NCBI GenBank assembly: GCA_022577435.1
Contig: JAKOON010000005.1
Coordinates: 9,823,724 to 9,887,723 of the forward strand
DNA from: Embiotoca jacksoni
Taxonomy: Eukaryota > Chordata > Actinopteri > Embiotocidae
Reading direction: 5' to 3'
DNA length: 64,000 nucleotides
The notes beneath the pieces are model-generated. The model was not told the DNA's origin. It ran no database searches and worked only from the letters and a program-made list of their open reading frames with translations. Made by a program: the position numbers and the translations under genes. Below are positions 13,238-25,900 of the stretch, piece by piece. Every line of letters starts with the position of its first letter. The stretch's first letter is position 1.

Positions 13238-14020
13238 AAGTATCATCGCTGTTTAGTGTTAGGTGTCAATACAGTATCTCCTTCTAAAGACAGTTTTATT
13301 AGGTGCGGTTTGGTTTAGCGCAAGAAGTTTTCCCTTCGACCTAACTGTTTCAGAAATATGTAGCAAGCAAGAATACATTTGACCACATTTACAGGCCACT
13401 ATGTTGTAAAATGGGGTAACACTTTATTTAGATTTAGTTTTGAGTACATTTTATAGTGTTGAGTTTTTTTGTAGTTTTACAATCTTGTGAGCTTTATCTG
13501 GCTTGAGAACAGATACGAGGATTTATCATTGAATCAGTCTATCAGTCTAAGTCTATTTTACAACATTAAGTATGCATGACACTTGTCTAAAACTGTAGAA
13601 TACATATTGTATATATAAACTTTAGCAGAATGTTTCTGCTGCTAAATAAAGATCTGTTAGGTGGTTGTGAGTCCTTGTGTGGGATGTCACTTTGCCTCAA
13701 AACCAAAAGATGAGTCAAGAAAAGAATAAAAGATTAATCAGCAATGAAAATAAGCAGGATTTGAGCCAGTGTGTAATAAAAACATAAAAGACTTCCAAAT
13801 GTGGTTGGACCCAGAGCATAGATACCAGGATGAAAGCTGACTGTGTAGATATACTAATCACTTTAATTACATTACCATTTACAAAAAGTGGGGTAAGAGT
13901 GCAAAAGGTGCTTCTCACTGATGGATGGCCACAACAACAACAAGCCCCAGAGGAAGTTTCCCTCCCACAGTGGAGCCATTACTCTGCACATTCCTCTGCA
14001 TTAATGTGCGCATGACTTAC

Positions 14021-14300
14021 CAAAGAGCTGGCGGTGGAATATAAACTTCCCGGCTAACAGGCCTGTGATAATGGCCAGTATCCAGCACGTTACTTTCAGG
14101 ATGTTCCACCCGAGGCCTGGGTACTTGTTGAACAGGAAGGAGAAGCAGTTGCCCACCACAATCATATGTGCCTCAGTCTGACTGTGAGAGATGGGGTCCT
14201 CTGCGAAGATGAGGAAGTTGAAGAAGGTGACGAGGTAGGCCACGATGAGACGCAACCACGGGTGCTGGAAATAGTAGCGAAAACGGGCATCTATTTCCAT
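14021..14300 (-). CDS. tmem117: Transmembrane protein 117, first coding exon (partial gene)
   Basis: Seen: the frame starts at ATG 14300-14298 and gives 93 codons plus one base before a clean GTAAGT donor (14020-14015). The protein opens with RFRYYFQHPW, then a first membrane helix (about residues 16-33, ending FFNFLIFAEDP), the block SHSQTEA, and a second helix (about 66-88, ending GLLAGKF). These match the start of vertebrate TMEM117, including the exon-end phase. An in-frame ATG seven codons upstream (14321) is possible, but the family starts close to FRYYFQHPW. A CAG acceptor at 14329-14331 indicates an upstream 5'-UTR exon. Known: TMEM117 is a multi-pass plasma-membrane protein linked to ER-stress-associated cell death. 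The other exons were not found and should lie left of the window. It is divergent from TWF1, as in human. Confidence 0.92.
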
Positions 14301-14599
14301 CCTGCTGAGCCCCCCAGCCACACTACACCTGCGAGTCAGACAGGGTGAGAGACAGAGAGGGAAAGTGCTTCTTTCAGTCAGATTACATTACACTCAAATA
14401 AGCAGGGCAGATTAGAGTGAAAACATCCATCAGACTCAGATTAGAGGTAGTAATATCACTGAGGTTTGGAGCAGATTGGGATTATGCTCAATTCTGACAT
14501 CTCGGATCGTTCTGCATCACCGGAAATAGCACACCTGCATGGAGATTTTCCCATCAATGTTGAGAGTATCACACAATTGTGACGGGAAGTCCTGATCCC

Positions 14600-14716
14600 T
14601 CTTTTGTGATGCAAACACACTTGTTCTGGGTTTTGTACCCTCATGGTTGAAATGCACTTATTGTAAATCGCTTCGGATAAAAGCGTCAGCTAAATGAAAT
14701 GTAATGTAATGTAACT
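14600..14716 (+). mobile_element. SINE 3' region (fragment)
   Basis: The segment ends with TTGTAAATCGCTTCGGATAA, then AAGCGTCAGCTAAATGAAAT and a (GTAAT)n-like tail, the standard 3' end of a widespread teleost SINE family. The 5' tRNA-like head is not recognisable, so this is a truncated or diverged copy. It lies just upstream of the TMEM117 first coding exon. Confidence 0.6.
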
Positions 14717-15979
14717 AAAGAGTCAGCAGCATGAAAACATGTTAAATGGGTGAAAAATTAATGAGTTTATTGAGCTAACAATTGACAAGAAACTGCTATT
14801 CAAAAGCTTTAAAGACTAAATTATTTATCAGACACCCCCCCCCCCCCCCCATGTCATACCTGGATAAAGTGGAATATCCAAATGCCATAAATCTATCGCT
14901 GGCTTTTAAAGGATTATCCTCTCAGCCTGTCAGCTTTGTGCTCTTCCCCCCAAAAAAATCGGGCAGCATTAGATTGAAGCTTTACTAGGGAACACCTGCC
15001 AAGCAGCGCTTGAGTAACCTCCCGACTGTCTGCCTTTTTATAGTTTGAAACTCTCCAATTATCATTCACCCATGAAATCCACACTGAACTGCTCTGCTGT
15101 AGCCCTCTGTGAACGGCCCAACTTTGCTGGACTGAACTTTCCAAACGAGTTTCCGGCTTTGACACCATTTCCTAAAATAACCCCGGAAATTTGGAATGAT
15201 GTGAGGGCTTCAGAAATAGAGCTGCCACAGTGGAACACACATGGGGCTATTCAATTTCACTGGCATCATGTTTGTCTTGTCTTTATGTGCCACCTTGGGT
15301 AGTACTGATTCCACTAACAGAGGTAGAAGTGCTTAATAATCCGGGTACAATGCAGACTACATTATTTATTCCATTCTAATCATCAAGAGGATGGGGAGGC
15401 CTTTTACTGTGTCAGGGGACCTCCTCACAGTCTGAGGCCACTGCCTTATGGCAGGGGAGTCCCTATCATCCATGGGACTCAGCCAGAGCACCCAAAGGAC
15501 ACTCATGGACACAGGAGGACATACAAACATGACACAGAAAGAGCACACAGACCTGGGACATGCAACACTGCATATGGTAGTGGGCCATAACTTAGATAAT
15601 GATGAAAATTGAATTTACAGCATTTGTGATATCGATCATCTTCATCCTCATCATCCTGCTCGTGGTTCATCCGAGTTCCCTCCAAGACATACAGTAAGAT
15701 GGACTGATCACTATAAACAGGAAACACACTGAGTGGCTCCTATATTCCTGCCAGTTCTGGCAATTTCTGAATGGACTGTCGTGTTAAGAGAATAAAGAAA
15801 GTATGTGACCACACAAAAATGTCGCAGCAGTGATGACGCCAAATGTCACATCACCGACCCTTACATATCTCGGAGATAACGGAACAAGCTTGACCGGAAT
15901 TATCTGATGACACAACTTAAATGTTGGTGCACCCAAGTGAGAAGTGGGACGGCTGAAATGTTCGTTCAAACCCTACCTG
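14717..15979. other. Non-coding, probable TMEM117 5' intron
   Basis: A run of 16 C (14835-14850) is the only marked feature. No exon was recognised. The stretch lies between the TMEM117 coding exon and the CpG-rich segment that may hold its promoter. Confidence 0.4.
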
Positions 15980-16350
15980 CCTGCACGTCGGTGTTATCTG
16001 TGCATGTGCAGTAAACCACCATCATTCACGCACCTGCTCCACGCCGTTTTGCTATCAGTCGACAGCCAGGACGAGAAGCCCCGCTTCCGCACAGCTCTCC
16101 TGCCACATCAAGCCGACAGCGGCGCTCTAATCATCCCAAACGTGAGATGATACGGGAGGGCTGGACAGGGATTATCCATGCGACCTGTTGTTGGTATACG
16201 ACAGATGCACCCCCAAATCCTCTGCCATTGTGCCGGAGCGTCCATGCGCCGGGCGGGTTAGCTCAGCCGGGGCAGTGCTTCGTCAGCGGGTCCCCGCCAC
16301 ACGATGCGGGGTTCTGGGAGTTAATGGGACGCTGCGGCTGCTGCTGTAGC
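15980..16350 (-). promoter_or_regulatory. CpG-rich segment, candidate TMEM117 promoter/5'-UTR exon
   Basis: CpG dinucleotides are far denser here than in the flanks, and a GC box (GGGCGGG, 16251-16257) is present. It lies 1.7-2.0 kb upstream of the TMEM117 coding exon, which has a splice acceptor just 5' of its ATG, so a non-coding first exon is expected about here. The open frames across it (68 and 123 residues, plus strand) have no domain-like content. The transcription start was not located. Confidence 0.45.
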
Positions 16351-16804
16351 GTGGATGGAGATATATGGGTCCACACACATCACGCACAGCCTCATGGCAA
16401 TGTACGCAATGTAGCCAACACGTTGATTCACCAGCGCCAAGTCGGAGCTGGTACAAATATACGACTTCCGCTTACGCCTTTCAAAATAAAATTAGACCTT
16501 CACTTTTTTTGCCAGTGACCCAAATAGCCAAAATATAGTAAGAGTGAAGGAGGACTATTAATATATATTTACATCTATATATATATGTAGGGTTATATAG
16601 AATGATAGAGATCTATGTACATTCATGTCAAAAAACAAGTACAACAAAATAGCCTGAGAAATTGTTAACTTAATTAACATATTTGCACAAGCAGACATCT
16701 GCTACTTTTCAGACTTCAGATAAAGATGTTATACTTTAACAACTGACACAAACATTTTTAGCCACAATTTAGATAAATTTGAAAAGATCACTAAATTATT
16801 TGAA

Positions 16805-17340
16805 ATAATTCCACTGGAAGGAAAATCATCCATAAAGTGGTGTAGATTTCAAGCAACTGCCAATTTGTTCAGGAATGGCTGTCCCAAGAGCTGACTATTT
16901 GATGCAAGAAGTCTTCCAGACGCCTAAAGTTTCTTCATGAGATCTGCAGGTAATTTTTGCAACCGCTTGTGTCAAAGTGCATATTTCTAAAACAGAAAGA
17001 GATTGTGCAAATTTGGGAGGCGTGGATTAAAAGCTGTTTCAGTCTTTAAAGAACAATCAAAGTTTGCCAATGAACCAGTCAAAGAAAGACTTCTGGAATA
17101 ATGTGCCCTTGACAGACAGATCAAAAATATTAAAACAATTTTGCCACAGTAACCTTAGGCATGCTTGGCACAGAAGAAAGGCAGCCTTTCAACAAAAAAC
17201 AACTCAAATTAACTGGGAATGGTGGGAAGTTATGCTTTTGGTTGCAGTCATTGATTTAACCATAAATTCTGCATCATATCAGAGGTGGAAGATAATGTGA
17301 CATCTGTCTGAAAGTGGAAGTTGGTTGGTTAAACTGAATT
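16805..17340 (+). pseudogene. Decayed Tc1-like transposase relic
   Basis: Seen: the DNA reads, in order, like a Tc1-like transposase gene. There is a GGTGTAGATTTCAAGCAACT helix-turn-helix-region block, an AAGTTTCTTCATGAGATCT block, an AGAAAGAGATTGTGCAAATT block, the peptide KKDFWNNVPLTDRSKI (about 17085-17132, the DDE-domain WxDE-type region), and AFQQK. Near 17260-17300 comes MNSASYQ-like sequence from the C-terminal half. Frames are broken, the segment between AFQQK and the last block is shortened, and the expected WTDESK is altered to LTDRSK, losing the acidic residue. No intact terminal inverted repeats were seen. It is an inactive old copy. Confidence 0.75.
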
Positions 17341-19834
17341 CAATAAATAATTTATATCATTAATGAATTTTGTTTGTGTAACCCACATGGGGTTAACAGA
17401 AGACTCAATATGCTGTGGACCAGTGTCGAGATTGGCAAGGGAGAGGTTGTAAGGAATAACAGACAATAATCAACTGGAGCCGTAGGGTTATGTTCAACTG
17501 CAATGTGTAATAACTTTAACAAACAATAAAATATTAAACTATTTACACTCACATTTTAGGTTCAACATATGCAATACTTAGTGCATTTAAAGTAACAATA
17601 ACTGCTTAGCAGCACGAAAACATAACACTCATGAACTTGATATCAATATCACAGGTGATGAAAGAAAATTGTCTCTTCAGTGCAAACAGTTTAGAGTTTC
17701 TTTGGATCCAAACGTTTAAGATGATGCCGTGTTGAGGTCGTAACAGTTTTTTAGCCAGATAGGTCCAGTCAAGTCAGTTTAGTTCAAAAGAGAGATCTTT
17801 GGTCAACAAAAAAAATAGTCTGAGATGTCAGGCTTTGACTGTCCTACCACACTGGTGCACTCGGATGAAGGGATGAAGGAATGGAGGAAGGGACGGTCTC
17901 CTCCGTGGAACAACAGGTGATCGTGGTCCAACTCCTCAGGGTTGAAGGTGGCTCACCATCTCCTTCGTCAAGGAGAATCCAAATCCAAAATCGACAGGGT
18001 TTTTCAGGTAACTCAAAACCCTAGCCTGTATAAAAACAAGGCTGTTACTCTGGCATCACAAAATTCAGTTCTCTAAGGCCTTACTGAAAATCACATCCAC
18101 ATTCTCATTGCACTACTGTGACACAACAGCAATTAAACAAATGAATTGGTTTCACTGTACAGTATTTCTTCTGCAATAACATTTCTCTTTTCATCATGAA
18201 TTATGATTTTCTTTTTAAACATTTACCATGAAATTAATGTGTTTACTTTTTAAAACCATCTGCTGAACATGAATAAGCATATTACATGCTCACATTCTTT
18301 CATTTAAGATCATAGTTTAAATGCACATGTTTAGTAGTTTTAAACAGACATTACATTTTATCAATAGCACGGGGAGTGCATAACAGGACAGTATGGCTGC
18401 AATATAAACAGTGCAACACGAGTTTAAACAATTTATAATACCAAACGACAATTGAGCTATGAATTATACTTTTTTCCTACCGGGTTATCAGTGCATAATG
18501 GTGTTCAATTAACTACAGCGTAATGCTCTGACTAATCAGAAACCTGCATTGCCTGATATCCAATGAGAACTACATCTGAAAGAAGTGGCTATACTTGACA
18601 CTGTGTTTAGCAAATATACAACAACAAAGGAAACACTATAACCCGCGCAGTTTTACTACTAGGTTATATTTGTTTAACATTGTTTGAGTTATAAACGATG
18701 TGCTTAAATAACAACTTTAGCGCCAAAACTCGACTTAGTCTCATAATTAATCGTTTAATTTAACACGTGCACTTTATTTTGAAGAGGGGTTCACATCGTT
18801 TCCTGTATGACTCGAAATGTGTCCGTCACGCTTGATGCAGAACTGAGATTCCCTCTGGTGACGGGGTGATTTCGCTGCCATAAAATGTACTCAGTTATTT
18901 ATTTATATACCGAGGAGGAGGAGGGACAGAGAGCAGAGACAGGGAGCCCGGTGGCTTCCAGATGTTGCCGGATTTCACGCCTAATAGGATCTGCAGCCAC
19001 GAAAGGCGGAAATCTCCCCGTGATCTCAGATCAAAAAGTGAAATCAAAATGAAAAATAAAAGAGGACCGAATGACTTAATCCTGATCAAATCCGTGATGG
19101 TTAAATATAATCATATTTTAGTACAGCCTGGGACTTTGACATATCGTTCAGCACTAAAACAACATTATTTGATCGTACAGGCCAACAGTTAGGTTACAAA
19201 AACAGACACAATAACAGAACAGCGAATGTTCATAATGTTTCATCATTGTGGCTTGATTGAACTGTCATATAAAGTCATTGAAATATCTTATAATACAATT
19301 ATAACGCAAAAGCTACAGCATTATGCTGAAGGATGGGTGTTTATTGTGCAGTCCGTAGCACAGGAACCACAGCGAGGGGGAAGAAAGGATTCCACCAAGT
19401 ATCAATCAATTCTGGATGAAAAAGTCGTGCAGTCGGACAAGAAACTGAAAGTGAAAAAAGGCTGGCCTTTACAACAATGAACATGGCCAATGAACCAAAG
19501 CACATCTGAAAATCCACTATTTTTTTAAGACATATTTAATTTCAAATACCACCATTCAGCAAAAATAAAGAAAATATGTAAATCATACATGCACCTGTAA
19601 AATAAAAAAAAAAATACGGTTTTAAAATGACTTTGACAAAGACCCCCTTGAAAACACATGGCTGTAAGATCTGGTAGGATCAGTTGATTTTTTTTTTTTT
19701 TTTTTTTTATAACAAAGCAGTGCAAACTATTTAATATGTTTGGTTATTTAACAACAACAACAACAACAACAAACAAACAAACAAAAAAGCACATGCGTGA
19801 ATAAAAGATTTAAACAAAAATAAAACGCGTTCGC
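17341..19834. other. Intergenic, TMEM117-TWF1 divergent interval
   Basis: No exon was recognised. AT-rich sequence contains a T-run (about 19688-19708) and an (AAC)n tract (about 19751-19775). A moderately GC-rich patch with imperfect direct repeats (about 17860-18000) has no recognised identity. Confidence 0.5.
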
Positions 19835-19967
19835 CTCTATCACGTGATTTCGGTGTTGATGACGACACGCAAGGGGCGGGTCCCCGTCGGTGTAGTCCAC
19901 TTCCTGCTTCTCTGCCCTGGTTTCGCCTGCTCCGCCGCATCGAGCCCTTTATCCGACGACAGACACA
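19835..19967 (+). promoter_or_regulatory. twf1: TWF1 promoter and 5' UTR
   Basis: CpG density rises sharply immediately upstream of the TWF1 start codon. A perfect E-box CACGTG lies at 19841-19846 and a GC box (GGGGCGGG) at 19873-19880. No TATA box sits at a suitable distance, which fits a housekeeping CpG promoter. The start site is not determined but should be about 19890-19940. CpG enrichment continues into intron 1 to about 20200. Confidence 0.6.
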
Positions 19968-22900
19968 ATGTCACATCAAACGGGCATTCAAGGTAGACGC
20001 GCACGACTTCTCTACTCTCAGCGTGTGAACGTGTCTCGCTTTGCTGGCGGTGTTTGTGATTTCCGGGTGAGCTTTAAAGCGCCTGCAAACAATTCATTGC
20101 AACGAGGAGGAAGCTAGCGTCAAGTTAGCTCGCCGCTCCCAGCTGCGTGATGTGTGAGATCAGCGGTCCAATGTGTTGGACACTTTTAGGACATTCGTGT
20201 GTCCCCCGAGTCTGTAGCCTTGTTTTCGAGCCGACTTTGCTTTTGCGCCATACTACACACAAAAAAACACACAAAAAAAACAAAACAGCTTCAACAGTGA
20301 CGTTAGTTTGGTGTTTGAATGGAGGGGCGACGCCTTCATTTAAACATGTCGGGCCTAAATGTAAATAGAAACGTGACCGGCGCCAGTCGACCTCTTGTAC
20401 GTGGCGGCGGTGCAGCAAAAACGGGATTCACTGTCCTGTATTTGTGTGTCCCGGTGTGAAGGGATTAAGGTGACGGAGCCATTACAAACGTCCTCGCCCG
20501 TCTTGTCGTTCAACACTAGTTTTGTGGTATTTCGCTCAAAAGTAGAGCAACGCGTAACATCTGGCTGTGCTGCTTTTTAAAAAAACAAAAAAAAACCCGT
20601 GCCCTGTTCTTCACGGCTGTCTGCAACTAATTAGGCTGAACCTGTAAAGAAAAAAAAAAAAAAATCCAAAGTGAATCCAACCCCTTAGATGCACGGAAAC
20701 TCTTGTTTGACAATGTTTTCAAGGGATCCGGTCATTTACCTTCCTGTCTTGTGTTGGAGGAGATATTTGTCCTGCCTTCATGCCTACTTTTATCTAAAGA
20801 CTCCTGTGTTATTGGTATTGTGCCTTTGGCTTTTAGCAAGATTGTTAAGATGGAAAACTGCAGAGTCGTTGCAGCTTAAAAAAAAAAAAGAAAATCATTA
20901 AGTAGCTGCTTTGAATGCAAATTGAAAACCTGCTTTTATTGTGTGCCCGGGTTCAGAGTCGAAGGTCGCCGCTCGGTGTGACACGGCCATATGCAATATA
21001 AGTGTTTTTGTCTTCTGGTTGTCAAGTTAGATCGATCGAACTTGAACTCCCTTGTCTGTCTTTTCTCAGCGGGGAATGACGTGAAGGACATCTTCGCCAG
21101 TGCCAGGAGCGGAGACCAATATAGAGTCTTAAAGATTGTTATTGAGGACGGTAAGCGTTTTTCCCCCAGAGTCCTGGTGTTTGTTTACAGCTTCCTCTGC
21201 CAAGAAAACTCTTGCCTAGACTAACGCTGACATTAGAGTGGCGGCAAGGCCATCAAATCCGTGCGCTGCTGACATTTTCCTTGCACACGTCTGCTTTCCA
21301 GAGCAGCTGACTCTGGGCAGCACCAGGAAAGCATCAAAGAAGTGGGACCAGGAGTATGATTCCTTGGTGCTACCCCTCCTCGAGGACGATGTGCCCTGCT
21401 ATGTTTTGTACCGGCTGGACTCCACTAACAACCAAGGCTACGAGTGGATCTTCCTGGCCTGGTCACCGGACCACTCTACTGTAAGAAACCCGAGCCTGCA
21501 CCGGCTTTAATGAATAGCTTTCCGTTCTTCATGGCATTTACCCTCCTCTGCTTTTGGGTATCAGACGGGTGGGGTTTACCACATCAGGGCAGCCTTTCTT
21601 TGTATGCACTCATTACTTCCTGACAGCCCTCTTGAAATCTAAATATGGCTAGATTATGGTGTTATCCAAATAACATGTCGCTTAGCCTCAACCTCCCCGA
21701 CTTTAAGTTGACTCTCGTAGTGCTGTTAGGTAAAATAGTCTTATCTAACTGTGTCATTACCTTGTTATGCAAAGGTGTGTTTTGCATTCGATGTGTTCTT
21801 GACTCGCGCACAATGTCACCGAAGTCATTGTCATTTAGTTTCACTGAAACTTGATGAACCACTTAGACCGTGGAGTCTGTGATTCAGAATAGGTGAGGCA
21901 AATAAACAAGACACTTGTTACTTCTGTCGCAGTGCACAGAGGAATGTTGCGAGAAGAAGAGACCAGTGGCGGACGAAAGGACGTTCGTAGCGCTCTAACT
22001 GCATGCTGGAGCTGATCTTAAATTCACTTTCTGAAGGATATAGCTGAGCTTAACATTCCTGTCCTCTAGCTCAAAGCAGAGTGCTTCAGGTTGAGGCTTG
22101 CCTGTAAGTTACAAAATGATTTCATGACCAGTGCTTGCCTGCTGCTGCTGCTGCCCTGACTGAATTGGTCCAATGTGTTTTCATTTGGATTAGGCCTGTC
22201 AAGTCAACTGGATTTTTATAGCCTAAAATAACTCGGTTGATACAGAGAAAATGTAAAGGTACCCCGGGCAGTTTTTTTTCACCACTGGCGGTGCTTTGAA
22301 GTTATGTCTTGACAAGTGGCTCCTCGTTTTTTTGTGCAGGAAATGCAGCAACGACTTAGCAAACACAGGAAACGAGAAGAAGAAGAAGAAGAATGAGAAG
22401 ACTGGTTGCATTCGAAGAGTGTATTTTCCAAAATTATCACCAAAAAAAAAAAAAAAAAATTGGCTTTGCTTTGGCTTTTAAGCAAGAAGTGCATTCATGG
22501 TGTGTCAGACCTCAAGGACAAACATGTCATCTTCGCAGAATGGTCAAATAGTTCCCAGTGGTTATTGAATTGTGTTTCTGTTTAAAATTTTTTTTTTTTT
22601 TTTTTTTTTATAGGAAACAGTAATAAACTCTAAACAGAGCAAAAAGAGACAAGATGAAGAATTACACTTTTCATGAAAAGTTAAGCGTCTTTCTTTTAAG
22701 TTTGCTCCACGTTAAAGATTTTCTTTGTATTCTTTACAGGTGCGACATAAAATGTTATATGCTGCTACCAGAGCAACAGTGAAGAAAGAGTTTGGAGGTG
22801 GCCACATCAAGGATGAGATTTTTGGTACCGCTAAGGTTGGTCATACAATAAGCTCTTTTATGGTTTAAACCTCAATTTAAGGGTCAAACATTTCCAAGTT

Positions 22901-25900
22901 AAACTCGAGTGTTAAATGTTTTTGGCAGGTGATAGGAGTAATGTGGTGTTAGTGAGTCGGTCTGTGCTGCTGCATGATGTGTGATTGTGTTCTGTTTTGG
23001 GCCCCAGGATGAACTGAACCTCAGTGGTTACAGGAAGTTTCTGACCTCGCAGGCGGCTCCACTGCCCCTCACTGCTGCAGAGGAGGAACTGAGACAGATC
23101 AAACTAAATGCGGTAATGAACACATGTAATCTCTCGGCCACCACTTACATCAAAGGTCATCTCAGAGGAAATAACATAGTGCGCAGTTCTTGCCTACACG
23201 TATGGTGTTCCACCTGTTGACAAGTTCTCTGATTTGAAGTGTTCTGAAGTGAAGCTGAAGCTCTGATTCACTTCTGAAAAGGGTTCATAGCGCGTCATCC
23301 TTACACTGCAGGCTTCAGGGGGAGAAGAAGAGGGGGGGGGGGGGGGGGGGGGAGCTTACCCGTGCGTGCAGCAGTATTCCTCCTAATCACATCTCCTGTG
23401 TGAGATGATAATCCCACCAGAAACAGTGGAGGGGGTTGGTATCAATGAAAGCCAGCAATGCAGCCTTCCAAACAGCACAAGGTCAGCAGCAGTGCAAGTG
23501 TGCATATGCTTGCCTGGCCGTATCAACACAGTGCAAAGATGCTGATGCATTAGAACAGCAGGATGTTGGCAGCGGTGAATCTGTTAGGCTTGTAGAGCTC
23601 ATACCCAGAGCTCCATTAAAAGGGATTGTTGACAGTCGTAAACCTCGTTCAGCCAGAACAACAAAGCGGGGGGGAAAAAAAAAGATAATTCGAATCTAAC
23701 ACTTCCAAGTTGAGAGCTACATGCAAATGTGGGAACTCTGCTGCTCTGAGCACGTGGCAGTGATTGTGCATGGGGCACAGGTGACCTGTATCACGGGGCT
23801 CTGCCTTTGTTGTGAGAAACTAAAGAAATACCGTAATGGGATATCCGCCGCATGCTGCTAATGTCGTCAGCAGTGTTTACGCTGCAGATTTGAAGGGCTT
23901 TCAAGAAGTTAAAAAAAACCAAAAAAACAGCATTTAAAGTTTCAGTCTTCCGATTTTGGGGGACTGTCAGTATACATTAACCCGAACGAACTCTTCTTCT
24001 TCTTTGAGAAACAACCTTTTCTGACTGCAGCGCTCTCAGCCTACCACATAAACAGGAACCGTCTTTATCACCATATATGGAAGTGCTTTGAAGAGTGCGG
24101 TCCCTCTCCAAAGTATCGTCAATTAGAAACAGAGGAGAAAATAGGAAGTGAGGTTTGTGCTCGTCCTACTTGACCAGCTGTTGAGGGAAGATAATGTATC
24201 ATTAATCTGTACCGCCCAGATGAAAAAGAGGCTTTGAAATATTTATCATTGCCATGCCTGGAGACTGCCTGCCTTTTACTAAGCAGATGGATAAAAGACC
24301 CGCAATCCTTTTTTGTATGCGAGGTAGCTACATCGGAGGCTCAATCATGTTTCCACGGCATTTCATTTTGTGGGAACAGGCCTCTAAAAATAGATGCAAT
24401 CCATCAGTGTAATCCTTCCAGCATTTCTAGTTTTCTGTGATTTCATGGAGGCGCCTTGTCACTTCCGATACAAGCACCTCATCTGTAATCATCGTGTTCT
24501 AGCATTCAAGCTGTTTGTTGCACTTGTAGACCTTTTTACCTCCTTATGTCGAGAATAAAGGATATTTATTTAATTTCACTTATCAAAAAAGTTATTAGGA
24601 AACCCGTTTATGCTTTGAGAGAACACTGCATTATTTTGTCCTGTCATTTGATTGAGTTTAATGATTAATATTGGCCCATGTGTTATTTGAAGACACATTA
24701 AATGCTTGCTCATTAATGCACTGGCCTTCCTGTTTAAAGGCCTCACTGACTGTGTAATGTGCTGTATAATAGTGATGACAGTTGGACAGAAAGCTGAAGT
24801 GCCTTTGTTTCTGTGTGGTGTGTTCAGGTGCAGACGGACATCAGTGTGGACACCAAGCAGCAGACTCTGCAGGGCGTGGCTTTCCCCATTCACAAAGACG
24901 CTGTTGCCGCACTTGAACGTTTTAGGGACAAGAAAATCAATTACGTACAACTGGTAGGTTCTTAAGAGCAAATCATCAGTGCAAAGGGGACCTTTGCTGA
25001 GTCAATCATTTCAACGTGAAAATCACTTCTTTCATCTCACGTTGTTTGGAGAGACAGAGAGGTTTTTGGTCAGGACACAATGAGTTACTCATTTTGCCCA
25101 AAAAGCCTTTGTGTTAATTCTTCTCATTGAAATTCAGAGGGTTTATGTCACAAGATCAGAACAGTCCAAAGCACAAAGGAATAATTGTGGCACTGTTGTG
25201 GCCTTGTCTCCGGTCCCTTTTTGTTTTTGTCCAAAGTGTTTGCAGAAAAGCAGTTTGTTTTGTTCTATTCGTCCATTGAAGGTTTCCTTGCGGTTGCTGA
25301 GCAGCACACGAGCAACTGTTGTGTACACGTTACATTCAGACACACCTGAGAGGGAGAGGAGACCGGTTGTTATTCACTGCCCCCTCCATAGATATTCCTA
25401 ATTGGTCTGGTATTCAGAGACTTGGTAATCACAAGCGCAGTCCACCTACATTTTGAGTAACTTTTAATTTCCTTTGTCAACAGCTAGTAGATGCTGAACA
25501 GGAGCTGATTCGCTTGTGCAACACTGAGCCAACAGAGTTGAAAGACCTACCAATGAGAATCCCGAAAGAATCTGCACGTTACCACTTCTTCCTCTATAAA
25601 CACTCCCATGAAGGCGACTACTTAGAATCTACAGGTGAATAGATTGTCACTGGTTGTAGTGAAGAGCTGACAAAACCCGTCTTCTTTTTTTAGTTTTTTT
25701 TTATGTTTATTTTTTATGTTCCTCTGAAATTTAAGTCACGTTTTCTCATCTAATTGCTTATTTTTCTCTTTGTAGTCTTCATTTATTCTATGCCAGGGTA
25801 CAAGTGTAGCATCCGAGAGAGGATGCTGTATTCCAGCTGCAAAAATCCCCTGGTCGACACGGTGGAAAACAAACTCCAGATTGAGATTGAGAAAAAAGTA

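Larger units (their letters stand above)
9508..14020. other. Non-coding, presumed TMEM117 intron
   Basis: No exon was recognised. The stretch holds a GA microsatellite (11490-11522), a repeat starting at 11894, a 17-bp tandem duplication (12484-12517) and one of a pair of inverted repeat copies (13155-13237). The rest is ordinary AT-rich sequence. Confidence 0.5.

Noticed and set aside
16247..16320. tRNA-like A box (TTAGCTCAGCCGGGG) in the CpG-rich segment
   Set aside because: No convincing B box, acceptor stem or anticodon arm could be folded around it; the later GGTTCTGGGAG does not fit GGTTCGANTCC.
24576..24971. 131-residue minus-strand open frame
   Set aside because: It runs antisense across TWF1 exon 6 and its introns; the plus-strand reading is the twinfilin exon.
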